Below, in pieces: positions 25,547 to 33,074 of a DNA stretch of 64,000 nt. Location of the stretch: positions 84,648 to 148,647 of the forward strand of contig JAXMDK010000008.1 of assembly GCA_046348855.1 (NCBI GenBank), read 5' to 3'. Under the pieces are notes generated by a model, which saw only the letters and a program-made list of their open reading frames with translations, ran no database searches and was not told the DNA's origin. Within the stretch, counting starts at the first letter, position 1, and the number at the start of each line of letters is the position of its first letter. A program made the translations under genes and the position numbers. Source of the stretch: TMP-24 sp046348855 (lineage in GTDB: Bacteria > Pseudomonadota > Alphaproteobacteria > Rhodobacterales > Rhodobacteraceae).

Positions 25547-26028
25547 GCTGCGTCCTCCTCCTCGTCGTAGCCGTCAGTCGCTTTACGAATTTCAACATCC
25601 ATTTCAAAATCCTTCGGCAGCCCGATGGGCTCTTCGTCCGGGTGGATGCTGTTCCAGTGATCTAAGTCCAGTTCAAGGTTATACACGTCACTGATAATCT
25701 GTTCGCGGCGAAGGACGCTTGAGGTGAGCATCTGGGCACGCGTAGCCTCGTCGGTGTCAACATAGACAAACAAGTCCATAATCACCGGGCTGGCGGGGAG
25801 TGCTTGATATGCTTTGTATGGTCGCTTGGTCTTTGCATCATACCGACGCTCCGCCTGAGCATCATCAGCGAACAACTTTGCTAGCATGTCAACGTCGGAC
25901 GGAGGCTTCGGCATATCCCAGCCGTTCTCTTTGGCAAACTCAGCCACCTTGCGCATGCTAATTTCGGACTCGCCGGTTTTTTCTTTGTAGAAGCGGATAA
26001 ACCGCTGACGCTCTTGCCGTTTGCTCAC
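25543..26028 (-). CDS. 161-aa transposon passenger, partner of the XRE/ImmA protein
   Basis: A charged, helix-rich protein of unrecognised family: MSKRQERQRFIRFYKEKTGE, then MRKVAEFAKENGWDMPKPPS, a central YVDTDEATRAQMLTSSVLRR and an acidic tail (GYDEEEDAA). It starts at GTG 26028, 13 bp past the stop of the XRE/ImmA gene. The AAAGG site overlaps that stop and sits before a decoy ATG (26036) that reads only three codons before stopping on the GTG. Translational coupling to a regulator-protease gene is the layout of two-gene toxin-antitoxin modules; a toxin role is inferred. Confidence 0.75.
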   Translation of the reverse strand: MSKRQERQRFIRFYKEKTGESEISMRKVAEFAKENGWDMPKPPSDVDMLAKLFADDAQAERRYDAKTKRPYKAYQALPASPVIMDLFVYVDTDEATRAQMLTSSVLRREQIISDVYNLELDLDHWNSIHPDEEPIGLPKDFEMDVEIRKATDGYDEEEDAA

Positions 26029-26041
26029 TTGCTCATGCCTT

Positions 26042-27175
26042 TCATTGTTCTACGGGAGCGACATCGCCCCATCCATCCTTGAAAGCGTTGGGCAGAATGT
26101 TTCCCCTGATCTTGGCTAGGTGTTCGCGGAAGCGGTCATACCTATTTGTCTGTCGTTGAAGCTGTCCTGCGACGATCCCGGGATGCACCCTCATGATCTT
26201 GGCAAAACCCACCAAGTCACGCTCGGAGAAGAAGGGGGCCTTTCGGGCAATAAAGGCATCCATCTGATGCGCTGGAACAAGAAAGTCCTGCGCTGCCTGG
26301 TTGGCCTGGCGCTCTTCGTCATTGACGTCCGGCCCGGTGCCAGCCCGTTCGCCCTCCAGGCCGGCATCCAAGACTACAGAAGACATGCCATGTCCCTGAA
26401 GGACATGCTCAATCTCATGCCTGAGAACAAACCAGAAATTGTCAATGCGGTCGAAGCGCAACGTAAGCCCAATGACGGGGGCATTCGGATTCAACCAAAA
26501 GCAAACGCCGTCAATTTTAGCGGCAGGAAGTGTCTCCACGACAACAAAGCGGATTCCGCATTCAGCAAGGATGCGGGGCACCTGCGCCACGCCTTCTGGC
26601 GATACGGCCAAAGCCTTAAGCTTTGGAAGGGCCGCGATGAGTGCCTGCTTGGAATAGGGCTTTGTAAATATGCCGGTAGCCATCTGCTTGACACGATAGA
26701 GCCAAGCGATTTGAGCGGGAGTGGCCTCAGTGTTGACGGCAGTCTTCTTTGCCGCGTGCGGCAGAACTTCTATGTCTTCCGCGCGATTGACACCGAAGAA
26801 ACGCATAAGGCCTTTGTCTACGTTCTCAGTGTCACGAATGCTTTCGGCCGAAATCCAGCCACGCTTGATCATCTCGGCTAGAGGCAAATCCCCATAGAGC
26901 GTTGCCCTGACAGCACGGGACGGATCGGGCCGCATCACAATTCTGGCCTGAGCGAGATCGTAGCCTTTTTGCAACCGAAGAAAGTCCTCTGCCGGAACGG
27001 AGAAAACCTCTTCCAGCATCAGGGCGGTTTCCGCGTCCACGGACGCCTTGCCACTGATGAGTCGGTTGATCGTCGTGTCGGCTTTGTCCAGCACCACCCC
27101 CAGCGTCCGCTGCGTCCAACCCTTCTGCTCCAGTAGCGCCTCGATGAGCTGTCCGGGCGTCTTGTAGTCCGGCAT
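26042..27175 (-). CDS. XRE-family HTH fused to ImmA/IrrE-type zinc metalloprotease (HigA-like)
   Basis: A 377-aa protein. The N-terminus is an XRE helix-turn-helix: TPGQLIEALLEQKGWTQRTL and DKADTTINRLISGKASV. The C-terminal half carries the zinc protease signature HEIEH inside LRHEIEHVLQGHG, followed by an EERQANQAAQDFLVP block, as in ImmA/IrrE (COG2856) proteins. ATG 27175 has GGGGAGG upstream. Fused XRE-COG2856 proteins commonly act as antitoxins or self-cleaved repressors. It heads an operon with the 161-aa gene and diverges from the transposase. Confidence 0.9.
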   Translation of the reverse strand: MPDYKTPGQLIEALLEQKGWTQRTLGVVLDKADTTINRLISGKASVDAETALMLEEVFSVPAEDFLRLQKGYDLAQARIVMRPDPSRAVRATLYGDLPLAEMIKRGWISAESIRDTENVDKGLMRFFGVNRAEDIEVLPHAAKKTAVNTEATPAQIAWLYRVKQMATGIFTKPYSKQALIAALPKLKALAVSPEGVAQVPRILAECGIRFVVVETLPAAKIDGVCFWLNPNAPVIGLTLRFDRIDNFWFVLRHEIEHVLQGHGMSSVVLDAGLEGERAGTGPDVNDEERQANQAAQDFLVPAHQMDAFIARKAPFFSERDLVGFAKIMRVHPGIVAGQLQRQTNRYDRFREHLAKIRGNILPNAFKDGWGDVAPVEQ

Positions 27176-27200
27176 CCATACCTCCCCTTCTGATTCAGGC

Positions 27201-27251
27201 ACTATAGGCAAGTTGCGAAAAAACGCAAACCGTAATTTTATGCTTGCATAA
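27201..27251. promoter_or_regulatory. Divergent promoter/operator region inside the transposon
   Basis: Minus strand: TTTGCG (27229-27224), 17 bases, TATAGT (27206-27201), aimed at the XRE/ImmA gene. The inverted repeat TTGCG-N6-CGCAA (27213-27217 and 27224-27228) overlies this promoter. A second dyad, TTATGC-TT-GCATAA (27238-27251), lies toward the transposase. Either could be the XRE operator. Confidence 0.5.
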
Positions 27252-27277
27252 CGGTCATTTTGAATTAAGGTCGCCTT

Positions 27278-28174
27278 ATGAACACGCTTGACACCAAAAC
27301 CCGCGCCCTGATCATTCGTCTTCTGGTGGAAGGCAACTCTATCCGCGCAACCACGCGCATCGCGGACGTGTCGAAGAACACCGTCACGAAACTACTGGAA
27401 GATGCCGGGAAGGCCTGCGCCGCATACCATGACGAACATGTCCGCAACGTCAAAGCCTCGCACGTCCAGGCAGATGAAATCTGGTCGTTCTGCTACGCGA
27501 AGGAGCGGAACGTTGCGGATGCCAAAGCGGCCCCGGCTGAGGCCGGCGATATCTGGACATGGACGGCGATGGATCGGGACAGCAAGCTGATGATCTCCTA
27601 CACCGTGGGCGACCGTTCGCAGGCAACCGCCCGCGAGTTCATGTTTGATTTGGCTTACCGCGTTTCGACGCGCATCCAACTCACGACGGACGGTCACGGG
27701 GCTTACCTCAAGGCGGTGACCGATGCTTTCTCGGGCGATGTGGACTATGCGATGCTGGTCAAGCAATACGGCGATCCGACCGGCACCAAGGGCCACGAGC
27801 GCAAATACAGCCCAGCCGAATGCACGGGCGCAATCAAGGAGCCGATCTTCGGCAAGCCCGACATGGAACAGGTCAGCACGTCGCATGTCGAGCGGCAGAA
27901 CTTGACCATGCGCATGGGAATGCGCCGCTTCACCCGCCTGACCAACGCTTTTTCCAAGAAGGCAGAGAACCACGCATACGCGGTTGCGTTGCACTTCATG
28001 CACTACAACTTCTGCCGCACCCACAAGACGCTTCGCATGACGCCTGCGATGGCTGCTGGCCTTGTGTCCAGCCCGTGGGAAATCGAAGACCTTGTTGCCC
28101 TGGTGGAAGCGGCTCAACCGGCACCGAAAAAGCGCGGCCCTTACAAGCCCCGCAAGAAAGTCAATTCAAACTGA
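27278..28174 (+). CDS. IS1-type DDE transposase
   Basis: A 298-aa single-frame transposase. An N-terminal HTH (RLLVEGNSIRATTRIADVS, KNTVTKLLEDAG) precedes a DDE core: VQADEIWSFCYAKE (first Asp), LTTDGHGAYLKAV (second Asp) and SHVERQNLTMRMGMRRFTRL (Glu). The stop codon lies inside the right inverted repeat. AAGG sits 7 bases before ATG 27278. All catalytic residues are present, so the enzyme is presumed active. Confidence 0.93.
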   Translation: MNTLDTKTRALIIRLLVEGNSIRATTRIADVSKNTVTKLLEDAGKACAAYHDEHVRNVKASHVQADEIWSFCYAKERNVADAKAAPAEAGDIWTWTAMDRDSKLMISYTVGDRSQATAREFMFDLAYRVSTRIQLTTDGHGAYLKAVTDAFSGDVDYAMLVKQYGDPTGTKGHERKYSPAECTGAIKEPIFGKPDMEQVSTSHVERQNLTMRMGMRRFTRLTNAFSKKAENHAYAVALHFMHYNFCRTHKTLRMTPAMAAGLVSSPWEIEDLVALVEAAQPAPKKRGPYKPRKKVNSN

Positions 28175-28183
28175 CCCACTACC
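28165..28183 (-). repeat. Right terminal inverted repeat of the transposon
   Basis: Reverse complement of the left end over 19 bases; contains the transposase stop codon. Confidence 0.9.
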
Positions 28184-28191
28184 CCGCCGGC
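28184..28191. repeat. Target site duplication, right copy
   Basis: CCGCCGGC, identical to 25237-25244. The ffh -35 element begins 8 bases further on. Confidence 0.8.
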
Positions 28192-28199
28192 ACGCGACC

Positions 28200-28228
28200 T
28201 TGACTCCGCCCGCCTTTTCCCCTATCGC
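28200..28228 (+). promoter_or_regulatory. Candidate ffh promoter
   Basis: TTGACT (28200-28205), 17-base spacer, TATCGC (28223-28228). The same TTGAC-N17-TAT layout precedes rplS. The transposon inserted just upstream, leaving it intact. The ffh start is about 150 bases downstream; the region between holds GC-rich sequence without a gene. Confidence 0.6.
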
Positions 28229-28385
28229 CCGCCCCTGAATAGCCCGGAAGTCGCCAAGCTTCCGGTCCCCGGCCTTTCGGGGATCGCCGTCCGTCAGCGC
28301 GTTGCGCCCACGGGCGCCGTTGGTGTTTGGGCGCCCCCGGCCTATCTTTTCGGGGGAAACGGAATGGCCAAGGAGGGCCGGCTAC

Positions 28386-29924
28386 ATGTTCGAGAACCTG
28401 TCGGAACGCCTTGGCGGTGTCTTCGACCGCCTGACCAAGCAGGGCGCGCTGAGCGAGGCCGACGTCAAGACCGCCCTGCGCGAGGTGCGGGTGGCGCTTC
28501 TCGAGGCCGACGTTTCCTTGCCGGTCGCCCAGTCCTTCGTGAAATCGGTCGAGGCCAAGGCCACCGGGCAGGCGATCCTGAAATCGGTCACCCCCGGCCA
28601 GCAGGTCGTCAAGATCGTCCATGACGAGCTTATCAAGGTGCTGGCCGGCGACGGTGAGCCCGAGGCGCTGAAGATCGACAACCCGCCCTCGGCGCTTCTG
28701 ATGGTCGGCCTGCAGGGCTCGGGCAAGACCACCACCACCGCAAAACTTGCCAAGCGCCTGACCGAAAAGAACGGCAAGCGGGTGCTGATGGCCTCGCTTG
28801 ACACCAACCGCCCGGCGGCGATGGAACAGTTGCAGATCCTTGGCGCGCAGATCGGCGTCGACACCCTGCCGATCGTCAAGGGCGAAACCGCGGTGCAGAT
28901 CGCCAAGCGCGCCAAGACCCAGGCGAGCCTCGGCGGCTACGACGTCTACATGCTCGACACCGCGGGGCGGCTGCATATCGACGAAGTCCTGATGGACGAG
29001 GTCCAGGCGGTGCGCGACACCGTCAGCCCGCGCGAGACGCTGCTGGTCGTCGACGGCCTCACGGGGCAGGACGCGGTGAACGTCGCCACCGAATTCAACG
29101 CCAAGGTCGGGATTTCCGGCGTGGTGCTGACGCGGATGGACGGCGACGGCCGCGGCGGCGCGGCCCTTTCCATGCGCGCCGTTACCGGCAAGCCGATCCG
29201 TTTCGTCGGGCTTGGCGAAAAGATGGACGCGCTCGATGCGTTCGAGGCCGAACGGATCGCCGGGCGCATCCTCGGCATGGGCGACATCGTGGCGCTGGTC
29301 GAAAAGGCGCGCGAGACGATCGAGCTGGCCGAGGCCGAGCGGATGATGAAAAGGTTCCAGAAGGGCCTTTTCAACATGAACGACCTGCGTTCGCAGCTTG
29401 AACAGATGCTGAAGATGGGCGGCATGCAGGGGCTGATGGGCATGATGCCCGGCATGGGCAAGATGGCCAAGCAGGTCGAGGACGCGGGTTTCGACGACCG
29501 GATGCTGCGCCGCCAGATCGCGCTGATCCAGTCGATGACCCGCAAGGAACGCGCCAACCCCGACATGATGCAGGCCAGCCGCAAGCGGCGGGTGGCCGCC
29601 GGCGCCGGGCTGGACGTGGCCGAACTGAACAAGCTTCTGAAGATGCACCGGCAGATGGCCGACGTGATGAAGAAGATGGGCAAGATGGGCAAGGGCGCCA
29701 TGCTGAAGCAGGCGATGAAGGGCATGTTCGGCAAGGGCGGAGACGTGCCCGCCGACTTCGCCAACATGGACCCGGCCCAGATGGAAGAAGCCGCGAAGGC
29801 GATGAAGATGGGCATGGGCGCCAAGGGTCTGCCGGGCGGGCTGGGCGGCCTCGGCGGCGGGCTGGGCGGGCTGAAGCTGCCGGGCGGCCTGTCGGGCCTC
29901 GGCGGCTTCGGGAAGAAGAAGTGA
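28386..29924 (+). CDS. ffh: Signal recognition particle protein
   Basis: A 512-aa SRP54 GTPase that binds signal peptides and 4.5S RNA and docks to FtsY. N-domain MFENLSERLGGVFDRL; G1 loop GLQGSGKTTTTAKLA; DTNRPAAMEQL; DTAGRLHIDEVLMDE; LTRMDGDGRGGAAL. The methionine-rich M-domain holds GGMQGLMGMMPGMGKM and a Gly/Leu-rich tail (GGLGGLGGGLGGLKLPGG). ATG 28386 has AAGGAGG 9 bases upstream. First gene of the housekeeping block. Confidence 0.97.
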   Translation: MFENLSERLGGVFDRLTKQGALSEADVKTALREVRVALLEADVSLPVAQSFVKSVEAKATGQAILKSVTPGQQVVKIVHDELIKVLAGDGEPEALKIDNPPSALLMVGLQGSGKTTTTAKLAKRLTEKNGKRVLMASLDTNRPAAMEQLQILGAQIGVDTLPIVKGETAVQIAKRAKTQASLGGYDVYMLDTAGRLHIDEVLMDEVQAVRDTVSPRETLLVVDGLTGQDAVNVATEFNAKVGISGVVLTRMDGDGRGGAALSMRAVTGKPIRFVGLGEKMDALDAFEAERIAGRILGMGDIVALVEKARETIELAEAERMMKRFQKGLFNMNDLRSQLEQMLKMGGMQGLMGMMPGMGKMAKQVEDAGFDDRMLRRQIALIQSMTRKERANPDMMQASRKRRVAAGAGLDVAELNKLLKMHRQMADVMKKMGKMGKGAMLKQAMKGMFGKGGDVPADFANMDPAQMEEAAKAMKMGMGAKGLPGGLGGLGGGLGGLKLPGGLSGLGGFGKKK

Positions 29925-30430
29925 TCGCCCCCACCCTTCATACCGAGCGGCTGACGCTCCGCACGCCGAAGCTTTCGGACTTCGAGCATTGGGCGGCGTT
30001 CTTCGCCTCGGGCCGCTCGGTCCACGAAGGCGGGCCGCTGACCCGGCTTGACGCCTGGCGTCTCTGGGCCGCCGACGTGGCGCTCTGGCTGCTGAAAGGC
30101 TACGGCCCCTTCGGCGTCGACGACCGCCGCACCGGCGCCTATGTCGGCGAGGTCGGTATCTATCATGGCGAGAATTTCCCCGAACCCGAGCTTGGCTGGT
30201 TCGTCCTGCCCGCAGCCGAAGGCCAGGGCTATGCCGCCGAAGCCGCCGACGCGGTGAAACGCTGGGCGCGCGACACCTTCGGCTGGACCCGTCTTGTCAG
30301 CATCATCGAGCCGGCGAACCAGCGCTCGATCGCCACCGCGCTCAGGATCGGCGGCGTCATCGACCCCACCCTGCCCGGCGTCGACCCCGGCGACGTGGTC
30401 ATCCGCCATGACCTGCGGGGGCTCGCATGA
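29921..30430 (+). CDS. GNAT-family N-acetyltransferase
   Basis: A 169-aa RimJ-like acetyltransferase: TLHTERLTLRTPKLSDFEHW at the start, GEVGIYHGENFPEPELGWFV in the middle and the acetyl-CoA loop AAEGQGYAAEAADAVKRWA. Starts with GTG overlapping the ffh stop (GTGA). Substrate unknown; its place in the ffh-trmD block is conserved in the group as I recall it. Confidence 0.9.
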   Translation: MIAPTLHTERLTLRTPKLSDFEHWAAFFASGRSVHEGGPLTRLDAWRLWAADVALWLLKGYGPFGVDDRRTGAYVGEVGIYHGENFPEPELGWFVLPAAEGQGYAAEAADAVKRWARDTFGWTRLVSIIEPANQRSIATALRIGGVIDPTLPGVDPGDVVIRHDLRGLA

Positions 30431-30481
30431 CGCCCGCCGCCCCCTTCACCCCTGTCGCCCTTGCCCTGCGGAGAGGCCGAG

Positions 30482-30778
30482 ATGAATGATGTCAGCACCC
30501 GTGCGGCCGAACTGCTGCACGAACACCGCGCCTCGATCGACCGGCTGGACGCGATCCTTGTCTACACGCTGGCCGAGCGGTTCATGCACACCCAGGCGGT
30601 GGGCCGGCTGAAGGCCGCCCATGACCTGCCGCCATCCGACCCCGCGCGCGAGGCGGCCCAGATCGCCCGGCTGGAGGAATTGGCGCGCACCGCCAACCTC
30701 GACCCCGAATTCGCCAAGAAATTCCTGACCTTCATCATATCCGAAGTCATCAGGCACCACGAGACACTGCAGAAATAA
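30482..30778 (+). CDS. Chorismate mutase (AroQ type)
   Basis: A 98-aa all-helical enzyme converting chorismate to prephenate for Phe/Tyr synthesis. Helix 1 has HRASIDRLDAILVYTLAERF; VGRLKAAHDLPPSDPAREAA carries the active-site Lys and later Arg/Glu; helix 3 ends ISEVIRHHETLQK. ATG 30482 has GGAGAGG upstream; a longer in-frame start is weaker. Confidence 0.9.
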   Translation: MNDVSTRAAELLHEHRASIDRLDAILVYTLAERFMHTQAVGRLKAAHDLPPSDPAREAAQIARLEELARTANLDPEFAKKFLTFIISEVIRHHETLQK

Positions 30779-30824
30779 CAGGGGCTTGCCCCGGTTCAAC
30801 AGCCATCACAAAGGAGTAACCCAA

Positions 30825-31175
30825 ATGGCTATGAAAATCCGTCTGGCGCGCGGCGGTTCCAAGAAGCGCCCCCACTACGCCATCGTCGCGTCCGACTCGC
30901 GCATGCCGCGCGACGGCCGCTTCATCGAGAAGCTCGGCACCTACAACCCGCTGCTGGCCAAGGACAGCGAGGATCGCGTCAAGATCAACATGGAGCGCGT
31001 CCAGTACTGGCTGAGCCAGGGCGCCCAGCCCACCGACCGCATCGCCCGCTTCCTGGAAGCCGCCGGCGCCCGCCCCAAGGCCGCCCGCGCCAACATGCAG
31101 AAGGCCGAACCGGGCGACAAGGCCAAGAAGCGCGTCGAGGAAAAGGCCAAGAAGGCCGCGGCCTCCGCCGAGTAA
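30825..31175 (+). CDS. rpsP: 30S ribosomal protein S16
   Basis: A 116-aa S16: MKIRLARGGSKKRPHYAIV, DSRMPRDGRFIEKLGTYNP and ERVQYWLSQGAQPTDRIAR are diagnostic. The lysine/alanine-rich tail is longer than in E. coli (82 aa), as usual in alphaproteobacteria. AAGGAG precedes ATG 30825. Confidence 0.97.
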   Translation: MAMKIRLARGGSKKRPHYAIVASDSRMPRDGRFIEKLGTYNPLLAKDSEDRVKINMERVQYWLSQGAQPTDRIARFLEAAGARPKAARANMQKAEPGDKAKKRVEEKAKKAAASAE

Positions 31176-31181
31176 ACCACG

Positions 31182-31328
31182 ATGTTCGTTGGTTTCTTCC
31201 TGCGCAGGATCGTGACGGTCGCGCTCTGCGCCGCCGCATTCTGGGCGGGCGCGAAGACCGACAACTTCTTTGCCTCCGGCGGCGGGATCGCCGGGGGCGA
31301 CTGCACGGCGGTGAAAAATGGCAACTGA
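31182..31328 (+). CDS. 48-aa small membrane protein between rpsP and rimM
   Basis: Reads MFVGFFLRRIVTVALC then AAAFWAGAKTDNFFASGGG and ends KNGN. One transmembrane segment (about residues 8-23) follows an arginine pair. ATG 31182 is 6 bases past the rpsP stop and the gene overlaps rimM by 11 bp, so it is wedged in the operon with no spare sequence. The tight fit suggests a real gene. No family is recognised beyond 'small single-span protein'. Confidence 0.65.
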   Translation: MFVGFFLRRIVTVALCAAAFWAGAKTDNFFASGGGIAGGDCTAVKNGN

Positions 31329-31830
31329 CCGGATCTGTGTCGGCGCCATCGCCGGAGCCTTCGGGGTGAAGGGCGAGGTGCGGCTGAAAAGCTTCTGCGC
31401 CCAGCCCGAAGCCATCGTCGCCTATGCCCCCTTGTGGACCGAGGACGGCAGCCGCAGCTTTACCCTGAAACTCACCCGCGGCTCGGGCAGCGGCCTGACC
31501 GCGCGGCTGTCGGGCGTCACCACCAAGGAAGAGGCCGACGCGCTGAAGGGCGTCGAGCTGTTCGCCGACCGCGACCGGCTGCCGAACCTGCCGGACGACG
31601 AATTCTACCACACCGACCTGATCGGGCTCGAGGTGCTGGACACCGGCGGCGCGCTCTTGGGCCGGGTCCGCGCCGTCCACAACCACGGCGCGGGCGACAT
31701 TCTGGAAATCTACGGACCCGGCCGCAAGACCACCCTTCTGATCCCCTTCACCCGCCAGGCGGTGCCGACGGTCGACTTGAAGGCGGGCCGCATCATCGCC
31801 GACCCGCCGGAGGAAACCGAAGGTGAGTGA
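31318..31830 (+). CDS. rimM: Ribosome maturation factor RimM
   Basis: A 170-aa 16S maturation factor that binds S19. The N-terminal barrel has ICVGAIAGAFGVKGEVRLKS; the C-terminal PRC-barrel has FYHTDLIGLEVLD and VHNHGAGDILEIYGPGRKT. Ends overlapping the trmD GTG. Confidence 0.95.
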   Translation: MATDRICVGAIAGAFGVKGEVRLKSFCAQPEAIVAYAPLWTEDGSRSFTLKLTRGSGSGLTARLSGVTTKEEADALKGVELFADRDRLPNLPDDEFYHTDLIGLEVLDTGGALLGRVRAVHNHGAGDILEIYGPGRKTTLLIPFTRQAVPTVDLKAGRIIADPPEETEGE

Positions 31831-33022
31831 GGCCAAACCCCGCTCGCACGGCCGGCTGGCGGCGCGCCCCGGCCTCGCGCCGCGCGAACTGATGACCGAC
31901 GCCCCCGACCTGGCCGGCGCCTGGCGGGCGCGGATCATCACGCTGTTCCCCGAGGCCTTTCCCGGCACGCTCGGCCTGTCGCTGACCGGCAAGGCGCTGG
32001 CCGAGGGGCTTTGGCAGCTGGAAACGATCGACCTGCGCCCCTTCGGCGAGGGCCGGCACCGCAACGTCGACGACACGCCGGCCGGCGGCGGCGCCGGGAT
32101 GGTGCTGCGCGCCGATGTCGTGGCCCGCGCCCTTGACCGCGCCGCCGTCGGCACGCCGATGGATCGCGCCCGCTGGCCGGTCGTCTACCTGTCGCCGCGC
32201 GGGCCGCGCTTCGACCAGCCGACCGCCCGCCGCTGGGCGGCGGCGGTGGGGATCACCCTTCTGTGCGGCCGGTTCGAAGGCGTCGACCAGCGGCTCCTGG
32301 ATCACTACGCCATCGAGGAGGTCAGCCTCGGCGATTTCGTCCTGACCGGCGGCGAGATTGCCGCGCAGGCGATGCTGGACGCGACCGTGCGGCTGCTGCC
32401 CGGCGTCCTCGGCAACGCCGCCTCGGCGGAGGAGGAGAGCTTTTCCACCGGGCTGCTGGAATATCCGCAATATACCCGGCCGCAGGTGTGGGAGGGCCGC
32501 GAGATTCCGCCGGTGCTGATGTCGGGTCACCACGGCGAGATCGCCAAGTGGCGGAAGGCAGAGGCGGAGCGGATCACGCGGGAGCGGCGGCCGGATTTGT
32601 GGGAAAAAGCGCATACAATCAGCCCTCCAGACGACAAATCCGCCCGTCTAATCAGACACCTATCGTGGGCAACTCCAGAAGCCGAACAGAGGTTAGCGGT
32701 TGACCAGCTAGCTGATCTTTCCTCTCTGCAGCCGCAGTGGCTAGCGGTCGAAAACCTCGACAAGTCGCAGTTTCAGAATGCGTCCCGGGTTCTGGCAACG
32801 CGACTGCAGCGAGGCGATAGACGTTGCGCTGCGGCTTTACTGGGTTGGCTTCGCGACCTCAACTGGCCTGGTGGAGTAGAAGCTTTCAGCGCTCTGACGA
32901 GCGCTATCTTCGTCGAACCGGACATCGTAGAGGCCCAAAGCCATGCGATGCGAGACAACGACGAGGTATGGAGCGAAGCGCTGACGGAACTCGTCTCGGC
33001 ACGAGCTGCGCTTGGCAAGTAA
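31823..33022 (+). CDS. trmD: tRNA (guanine-N1)-methyltransferase TrmD with foreign DUF5071-like C-terminal tail
   Basis: A 399-aa protein; normal TrmD is about 240-260. Residues 1-23 are the short Rhodobacterial extension. The SPOUT core follows: TLFPEAFPGTLGLSLTGKAL, SPRGPRFDQPTARRWA, LCGRFEGVDQRLLDHY, SLGDFVLTGGEIAAQA. It makes m1G37 in tRNA, an essential step. From about residue 260 (after RRPDLW) base composition drops and rare codons (TTA, CTA, AGA, GTA) appear. This tail contains LLGWLRDLNWPGGVEAF and DNDEVWSEALTELV, like standalone DUF5071 proteins. No in-frame start or stop separates the two. GTG 31823 overlaps rimM. Confidence 0.92.
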   Translation: MSEAKPRSHGRLAARPGLAPRELMTDAPDLAGAWRARIITLFPEAFPGTLGLSLTGKALAEGLWQLETIDLRPFGEGRHRNVDDTPAGGGAGMVLRADVVARALDRAAVGTPMDRARWPVVYLSPRGPRFDQPTARRWAAAVGITLLCGRFEGVDQRLLDHYAIEEVSLGDFVLTGGEIAAQAMLDATVRLLPGVLGNAASAEEESFSTGLLEYPQYTRPQVWEGREIPPVLMSGHHGEIAKWRKAEAERITRERRPDLWEKAHTISPPDDKSARLIRHLSWATPEAEQRLAVDQLADLSSLQPQWLAVENLDKSQFQNASRVLATRLQRGDRRCAAALLGWLRDLNWPGGVEAFSALTSAIFVEPDIVEAQSHAMRDNDEVWSEALTELVSARAALGK

Positions 33023-33039
33023 GTAGCCCGCACTCACCC

Positions 33040-33068
33040 TTGACCCCTGCCCCCCTTGCCCCTATACG
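33040..33068 (+). promoter_or_regulatory. Candidate rplS promoter
   Basis: TTGACC (33040-33045), 17 bases, TATACG (33063-33068). It gives rplS its own transcript apart from trmD, with a leader of about 200 bases. Confidence 0.6.
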
Positions 33069-33074
33069 CCCTCT

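Larger units (their letters stand above)
25245..28183. mobile_element. IS1-type transposon carrying passenger genes (2,939 bp)
   Basis: Bounded by perfect 19-bp inverted repeats, GGTAGTGGGTCAGTTTGAA at both ends (25245-25263; reverse at 28165-28183), and flanked by 8-bp direct repeats. It holds an IS1-type DDE transposase plus three passengers: a 71-aa basic protein, a 161-aa protein and an XRE/ImmA-IrrE-type protein. Base composition is clearly AT-richer than both flanks, with codons such as TTA, AAT and TTT that are rare in neighbours. All genes are intact and both ends match, so it looks recent and possibly still mobile. Confidence 0.9.

Noticed and set aside
30427..30489. Short ATG frame overlapping the GNAT stop before chorismate mutase
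   Set aside because: About 19 codons with no ribosome-binding site or family; chorismate mutase has its own good start.
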